Under the pieces are notes generated by a model. It was not told where the DNA came from and ran no database searches. It saw nothing but the letters and a program-made list of their open reading frames with translations. DNA of 64,000 nt from Streptomyces sp. CoH27 (GTDB taxonomy: Bacteria > Actinomycetota > Actinomycetes > Streptomycetales > Streptomycetaceae): NCBI RefSeq assembly GCF_020181035.1, contig NZ_JAIQYY010000007.1:236589-300588 (forward strand), given 5' to 3'. Positions 59,635 through 64,000 of this stretch are shown one piece after another. Numbering within the stretch: position 1 is the first letter of the stretch; every line of letters begins with the position of its first letter. The position numbers and the translations under genes are program-made.

Positions 59635-60621
59635 ATGGAGACCACGAGCAGGACACTGGGACGCAGCCACATCGAGGTCAGCGCGCTCGGCTTCGGTTGC
59701 TGGGCCATCGGCGGGGAGTGGCAGTCCGCGGACGGGCAGCCGCTCGGCTGGGGGAAGGTGGACGACGACGAGTCCGTACGTGCCGTTCACCGCGCCCTCG
59801 ACCTCGGCGTCACCTTCTTCGACACCGCCGACTGCTACGGCACCGGGCACAGCGAACAGATCCTCGGCCGGGCACTCGGCAAGCGGCGGGACGACGTCAT
59901 CGTCGCCACCAAGTGGGGCAACCTCTTCGACGAGCGCACCCGCACCGCCGACGGCCAGGACGACACCCCGGCCCACGCCCGCCGCGCGCTGACCGCCTCG
60001 CTGCGCCGGCTGGGCACGGAGCACATCGACCTCTACCAGTTCCACCTCTCCGACGCCGACCCGGAGCGAGCGGCCGAACTCCGGGACGCCTGCGAGGAGT
60101 TCGTGCGAGAGGGGCTCATCCGCGCCTACGCCTGGAGCACCGACGACCCCGCCCGCGCCGCCGTCTTCGCCGAGGGCGAGCACTGCGCGGCCGTCCAGCA
60201 CGCGCTCAACGTGCTGCAGGACGCTCCCGGCATGCTGGCGCTGTGCGAGGAGCGGGGGCTCGCGAGCATCAACCGGAGCCCGCTGGCCATGGGGCTGCTG
60301 GCCGGGAAGCGGCGCGGCGCGCTCGCGGCCGGGGACATCCGGAGCAGGCCGCCGGCCTGGCTGCCGGGGTACGACGCGGACGGCTCCGGCGCCGACCAGG
60401 CATGGCTGGCCCGGATCGACGCCCTGCGGGACATCCTCACGAGCGACGGCCGCACCCTCGCCCAGGGCGCCCTGGCCTGGCTGTGGGCCCGCAGTCCGCG
60501 CACGGTCCCCATCCCCGGGTTCCGCTCGGTCGCCCAGGCCGAGGAGAACGCCGGTGCCCTCGCGAAGGGGCCGCTCACCGCCGGGCAGTTGAGCGAGGTC
60601 GAGCGCCTGCTCGGGCGCTGA
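59635..60621 (+). CDS. Aldo/keto reductase
   Basis: A 328-residue NADPH-dependent (beta/alpha)8 oxidoreductase. ATG 59635 lies 8 nt after TAGCGT, suggesting a nearly leaderless mRNA. The catalytic tetrad is visible: Asp and Tyr in TFFDTADCYGTG, Lys in VATKWG, His in YQFHLSD. C-terminal IPGFRSVAQAEENAGAL binds the cofactor. It matches the YhdN/AKR11 group. Substrate unknown. Confidence 0.92.
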   Translation: METTSRTLGRSHIEVSALGFGCWAIGGEWQSADGQPLGWGKVDDDESVRAVHRALDLGVTFFDTADCYGTGHSEQILGRALGKRRDDVIVATKWGNLFDERTRTADGQDDTPAHARRALTASLRRLGTEHIDLYQFHLSDADPERAAELRDACEEFVREGLIRAYAWSTDDPARAAVFAEGEHCAAVQHALNVLQDAPGMLALCEERGLASINRSPLAMGLLAGKRRGALAAGDIRSRPPAWLPGYDADGSGADQAWLARIDALRDILTSDGRTLAQGALAWLWARSPRTVPIPGFRSVAQAEENAGALAKGPLTAGQLSEVERLLGR

Positions 60622-60630
60622 GTGGCCCCC

Positions 60631-60678
60631 TCGCGGTCGGGTCCCCTCGCGGTCGGGTCCCCTCGCGGTCGGGTCCCT
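60631..60678. repeat. 16-bp tandem repeat, three copies
   Basis: Unit TCGCGGTCGGGTCCCC starts at 60631, 60647 and 60663 (last copy ends degenerate), 10 bp after the aldo/keto reductase stop. Confidence 0.85.
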
Positions 60679-60791
60679 TCGGGGTCCAGGAAGGGCGCTG
60701 ACTCATCGGATTTTCATAACGCGGCAAAATTCCCGGCCGTCCCGGTCCCGGCGCGCGGAAGCCGCAGCTGGGCCCGGTGTACGGTCCCGGA

Positions 60792-62042
60792 GTGCGTGAA
60801 TGTTCCCGGATCAGCCGGCGTGCCGCCCTCGGTCTGACGGCCGCCGCCCTTCCCTTGTCCACGGCTGCGGCCGTTTCCCTCTCCACGGCCACCCCGGCCG
60901 CCGCGGGCGACCCCGCCGCCGTCGGGGGCGAGCGGTTGGCCGGTGCCGGCGTTCAGGTGCGCGGTGCCTCCGGACTGCCCGCGAAGCTCACCGCCCGCTC
61001 GTGGCTGATCGCCGACTGCGACAGCGGCGAGGTGCTCGCCTCGTTCAACGCGCACCGGCGGCTCGCGCCCGCGTCCACGCTGAAGATGCTGTTCGCGGAC
61101 ACCGTGCTGAAGAAGTTCGACCGCACCCAGCGGTACACGGTCAAGGACGCCGACCTCGCCGACATCCCGGCCGGCTCCAGCCTGGTCGGCATCAAGCCCG
61201 GCCTCACCTACACCGTCGAGCAGCTGTGGCAGGGCGTGTTCCTGCGCTCCGGCAACGACGCCGTGCACGTGCTGTCCCACATGAACGGCGGCGTAGCCAA
61301 GACGGTCGCCGAGATGCAGGCCAAGGCCGCGGACCTACAGGCGCTGGACACCCACGTGGTCAGCCCCGACGGCTTCGACCACCCGGGCCAGATCTCCTCG
61401 GCGTACGACCTCACGCTCTTCGCCCGGCACGGGCTGAAGGACGCCGACTTCCGCGGCTACTGCGGCACGAAGACCGCCGACTTTCCGGCGGGCGGCAAGA
61501 AGACCTTCCAGATCCAGAACACCGACCGCCTGCTGACCGGGGCATGGGGTCTGAAGACATACGACGGCCTGATCGGTGTCAAGAACGGCTACACCAGCAA
61601 TGCCGGCAACACCTTCACCGGCGCCGCCACCCGGGGCGGACGCACCCTGCTGGTGACGGTCATGCACCCGGCCGAGGGCAGCAACGCCGTCTACGAGCAG
61701 ACCGCCGCGCTGCTCGACTGGGGCTTCGGGCCCGGGCGTTCGGCACAGGCCGTGGGCACGCTGGTCGACCCGCTCAGCGAGGGCGGCGCCAAGGTGAGTC
61801 CGGCATCGGGGGGCAAGGGGGACCGGGCGGCGGCCGACGGCTCCGGCTCGTCCGGCGGCCCGTCGACCGGCCGGCTGGTGGAGGGCGCCGGTGGCACGGC
61901 GTTGCTGCTGGCGGCGGCGGGTTTCCTGGTGGTGAAGCGGAGACGCAGGGCGGTCGCGGCGGCGGCGATGGCCGAGGCGGCGGCGGAGACGGCCGAGCCG
62001 GCGGCGGAGCCGAACGAACCGGGCGGCCGGCACCGGCGCTGA
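60792..62042 (+). CDS. D-alanyl-D-alanine carboxypeptidase (PBP5/S11 type)
   Basis: A 416-residue exported enzyme that trims the terminal D-Ala from peptidoglycan stem peptides. GTG 60792 lies 6 nt after TACGGT (leaderless); GTG 60777 is an alternative. Signal: SRRAALGLTAAALPLSTAAA. Active-site Ser95 and Lys98 are in PASTLKML, SGN in LRSGNDAVH and KTG-like KNGYTS. The C-terminus has a linker and one TM helix (GTALLLAAAGFLVVKRRRR) with a basic stop, so it is membrane-anchored, then an acidic Ala/Glu tail in the cytoplasm. Confidence 0.92.
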   Translation: MRECSRISRRAALGLTAAALPLSTAAAVSLSTATPAAAGDPAAVGGERLAGAGVQVRGASGLPAKLTARSWLIADCDSGEVLASFNAHRRLAPASTLKMLFADTVLKKFDRTQRYTVKDADLADIPAGSSLVGIKPGLTYTVEQLWQGVFLRSGNDAVHVLSHMNGGVAKTVAEMQAKAADLQALDTHVVSPDGFDHPGQISSAYDLTLFARHGLKDADFRGYCGTKTADFPAGGKKTFQIQNTDRLLTGAWGLKTYDGLIGVKNGYTSNAGNTFTGAATRGGRTLLVTVMHPAEGSNAVYEQTAALLDWGFGPGRSAQAVGTLVDPLSEGGAKVSPASGGKGDRAAADGSGSSGGPSTGRLVEGAGGTALLLAAAGFLVVKRRRRAVAAAAMAEAAAETAEPAAEPNEPGGRHRR

Positions 62043-62054
62043 ACACCGAACAGT

Positions 62055-62139
62055 GCGGCGGCCGTTCCACCGACCGGCGTGTACCCCGCTTCCTGCGCGA
62101 GGTCCACCCCCAACTCCGGTCCGGTGGAACGGCCGCCGC
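62055..62139. repeat. 18-bp perfect inverted repeat flanking 49 bp
   Basis: GCGGCGGCCGTTCCACCG (62055-62072) is the exact reverse complement of 62122-62139. It follows the carboxypeptidase stop by 12 bp and may be its terminator with a long loop, or a small mobile remnant. Confidence 0.75.
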
Positions 62140-62268
62140 CTTCCCCCCTCGGTATGGCTACGGAACCCCCGTGCTCCAAGTGTGAAGCTGTTGTGGAGGA
62201 AAGTTGAGCATATGTCCTCGACGGGCCGCAATACCGCGGATGTTCAAATTCCGCTTCCGTCAGGGGGT

Positions 62269-63027
62269 TCAGCCCCGCCCGATGTAGGGCATCGCCGTCG
62301 CCAGTACCGTCGCGAACTGCACGTTCGCCTCCAGCGGCAGCTCGGCCATGTGCCGCACGGTCCGCGCCACATCGGCCACATCCATCACCGGTTCCGGGGC
62401 TACCTCCCCGTTCGCCTGGAGTGCGCCCGTCTGCATCCGGGCCGTCATGTCCGTGGCCGCGTTGCCGATGTCGATCTGCCCGACCGCGATGCGGTACGGC
62501 CGCCCGTCCAGCGACAGCGACTTGGTCAGTCCGGTCAGCGCGTGCTTGGTCGCCGTGTAGGCCACCGAGTGCGGGCGGGGCGCGTGGGCCGAGATCGAGC
62601 CGTTGTTGATGATCCGTCCGCCCTGCGGATCCTGCTCCTTCATCTGCCGGTACGCCGCCTGTGCGCACAGGAACGCCCCGTTGAGGTTGGTGTCCACCAC
62701 GTGCCGCCAGGCGTCGTAGGGGAGTTCCTCGACCGGGACCCCGCCGGGTCCGAAGGTCCCCGCGTTGTTGAACAGCAGGTCCACCCGCCCGAACCGCTCC
62801 ACCGTGGCCGCGAACAGCGCCGTCACGTCCTCGGGCCGGGACACGTCGGCGCGTACGGCGAGCGCGGCGCCCCCCGGCACCAGCGCCGCCGTCTCCTCCA
62901 GCGTCCCGGCGCGCCGGCCGGCCAGTGCCACCGACCAGCCGGCGTTCAGCAGCTCCACGGCGACGGCCCGCCCGATGCCGGAGCCGGCGCCGGTCACCAC
63001 CGCGATCTTCGATTCCCTGTCGGTCAT
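62269..63027 (-). CDS. SDR-family oxidoreductase
   Basis: A 252-residue classical short-chain dehydrogenase. Cofactor loop [22 protein letters not shown]; catalytic Ser in [10 protein letters not shown] and YxxxK in [10 protein letters not shown]. Acts on small alcohols or sugars with NAD(P). The start has an ideal promoter (TTCCGC, 17 bp, TACGCT) and two TCCGCCATrCGGw operator-like sites 21 bp apart. It follows the Gfo/Idh/MocA gene on the same strand. Confidence 0.92.
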   Translation of the reverse strand: MTDRESKIAVVTGAGSGIGRAVAVELLNAGWSVALAGRRAGTLEETAALVPGGAALAVRADVSRPEDVTALFAATVERFGRVDLLFNNAGTFGPGGVPVEELPYDAWRHVVDTNLNGAFLCAQAAYRQMKEQDPQGGRIINNGSISAHAPRPHSVAYTATKHALTGLTKSLSLDGRPYRIAVGQIDIGNAATDMTARMQTGALQANGEVAPEPVMDVADVARTVRHMAELPLEANVQFATVLATAMPYIGRG

Positions 63028-63035
63028 GGCTCCGC

Positions 63036-63084
63036 AGCGTAGGCGGGAAGTCCGCCATGCGGAATACCATGTCCGCCATACGGT
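63036..63084 (-). promoter_or_regulatory. SDR promoter with twin operator sites
   Basis: -10 TACGCT (complement of 63036-63041), 17-bp spacer, -35 TTCCGC (complement of 63059-63064). TCCGC-CAT-GCGGA (63051-63063) overlaps the -35; a second near copy TCCGCCATACGGT is at 63072-63084. Their 21-bp spacing equals two helix turns. IclR- or TetR-type regulation is plausible. Confidence 0.6.
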
Positions 63085-64000
63085 TATGCGGCCGCCGTCG
63101 CAGGTTCCCCCGCCGGTTCCCCCAGCGGCTCCTCGCCCGGATACCGCACCCCGATCCGCTCCCGCACCGCGTCCAGCGTCCGCATCACCGCGAGCGAGCC
63201 CTCCAGCGGCACCAGCGGCGACTCCTTCTCGCCCGCCCGCAGCGCCCGCATCACCTCGACCGCCTCGTGCCGCAGGCTGGTGCGCGGCCCGTCGGCCGGG
63301 TCGGCGGCGAACTCCTCGGGGTCACGGCCGTCGCGGTGCAGCACGAACCGGTCGGGGTGGAAGAAGCCCGACGGCACGTCGATCCGGCCGCGCGAGCCGG
63401 TCACCGACGCCGTGGCCGCCGTACCGCCGACGATCGAACAGTGCAGCGACGCCAGCGCCCCGCTCTCCCACGACAGCAGCGCGCCCGTCTGCAGGTCGAC
63501 GCCCTCCGCCGAGAGCCGCGCGCTCGCCGTGACCGAGTCCGGCTCGCCCAGCAGCAGCTGCGCGAACGACACCGGGTACACGCCCAGGTCCAGCAGCGCG
63601 CCGCCGCCGAGCGCCGGGTCCCGCAGCCGGTGCGCCGACGGGAAGGGACCGGCCAGCCCGAAGTCGGCCTGCACGGTGCGGACCTCACCGATCGCCCCGT
63701 CGTCCACCAGCGCCTTCAGCCGCCGGACCAGCGGATTGCAGTACATCCACATCGCCTCCATCAGGAAGCGGTCGTGCTCCCGCGCCAGCGCGACGAGCTC
63801 CCGCGTCTCGCGCAGGTTCAGCGTGAACGGCTTCTCGCACAGCACGTTCCGCCCCGCCTCCAGACAGAGACCGGCGGCTGCCCGGTGCGCGGTGTGCGGG
63901 GTGGCGACGTACACGACATCGATGTCCGGGTCCGCCGCCAGCGACGCCCACTCGCCGTACGCCCGCGCGGCCCCGAACCGCTCGGCGAACGCCTCCGCCG
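63084..64000 (-). CDS. Gfo/Idh/MocA-family oxidoreductase (N-terminus outside window)
   Basis: At least 304 residues of a NAD(P)-dependent sugar or polyol dehydrogenase; the N-terminal Rossmann GxGxxG lies beyond the right edge. Visible: [20 protein letters not shown], the catalytic EKP motif in [11 protein letters not shown], then the C-terminal sheet with [20 protein letters not shown]. It resembles trans-1,2-dihydrobenzenediol dehydrogenase-like members. Codirectional with the SDR, which has its own promoter. Confidence 0.9.
   Translation of the reverse strand, partial: AEAFAERFGAARAYGEWASLAADPDIDVVYVATPHTAHRAAAGLCLEAGRNVLCEKPFTLNLRETRELVALAREHDRFLMEAMWMYCNPLVRRLKALVDDGAIGEVRTVQADFGLAGPFPSAHRLRDPALGGGALLDLGVYPVSFAQLLLGEPDSVTASARLSAEGVDLQTGALLSWESGALASLHCSIVGGTAATASVTGSRGRIDVPSGFFHPDRFVLHRDGRDPEEFAADPADGPRTSLRHEAVEVMRALRAGEKESPLVPLEGSLAVMRTLDAVRERIGVRYPGEEPLGEPAGEPATAAA

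Overview
The window is high-GC chromosomal DNA of a Streptomyces-type actinomycete. Codon third positions are almost all G or C, many genes start with GTG or TTG (one apparently with CTG), several genes look leaderless (-10 box 6-8 nt before the start), and many families are streptomycete ones: HTH/DUF5753-like regulators with DUF6879/DUF397 partners, a bifunctional RNase H/acid phosphatase, and an RNase P RNA of actinobacterial type. No tRNA, 16S/23S rRNA, CRISPR array or intact transposase was seen.

Layout. 0-5.6 kb: end of a methyltransferase/terpenoid-cyclase-fold pair, a lipoprotein, an LLM-type oxidoreductase, a DUF5336-like membrane protein and an N-acetylmuramoyl-L-alanine amidase. 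5.7-13.3 kb: an accessory block of small or orphan genes: a DUF6879 fusion plus HTH regulator, small CxxC proteins, a methyltransferase overlapping a CYTH-domain gene, and a duplicated leader. 13.3-21.8 kb: O-methyltransferase-like gene, MFS exporter with an extra C-terminal domain, a decayed thiolase gene, and an ABC transporter/histidine kinase/response regulator set that is split by an oppositely oriented secreted GH54 arabinofuranosidase. 21.8-25 kb: a three-gene acyl-CoA or steroid-type operon (MaoC hydratase, Zn alcohol dehydrogenase, SDR) behind a good promoter and a KstR-like operator. 25-35.7 kb: mostly housekeeping genes (Nif3-like, zinc-ribbon coiled coil, RNase H/phosphatase, KDPG aldolase, YaaA, RNB ribonuclease, TetR, AraC, EamA) ending in rnpB.

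35.7-54.8 kb is a hemicellulose-utilisation locus. A minus-strand series encodes a lipoprotein sugar-binding protein and two ABC permeases, then GH36, a secreted clan-A hydrolase with a ricin-B module, GH43, secreted GH5, GH31 and an esterase-like alpha/beta hydrolase. A divergent GH3 gene and a LacI regulator lie on the plus strand. Two matching 16-bp palindromes exactly 120 bp apart sit in the divergent promoter region and are the likely LacI operators. There is no ATPase gene; in Streptomyces such importers usually share MsiK. Fragments of a second GH31 gene and a second LacI gene lie inside the locus and show past rearrangement.

54.8-64 kb: a Gln-rich protein followed by a cytosolic subtilisin-fold protein that has lost its catalytic Asp and Ser; a decayed WhiJ/AbaA-like locus (ATP-binding protein frameshifted by a 22-bp tandem duplication next to a DUF397 remnant, with the HTH gene missing); DoxX, an NTF2-like protein, an aldo/keto reductase, a D-Ala-D-Ala carboxypeptidase, an SDR with twin operator sites, and a truncated Gfo/Idh/MocA oxidoreductase.

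The most unusual items are the pseudo-subtilase with its Gln-rich neighbour, the methyltransferase-CYTH overlap that looks like one protein read in two frames, the DUF6879 fusion with shared promoter repeats, and the three sites of visible gene decay.
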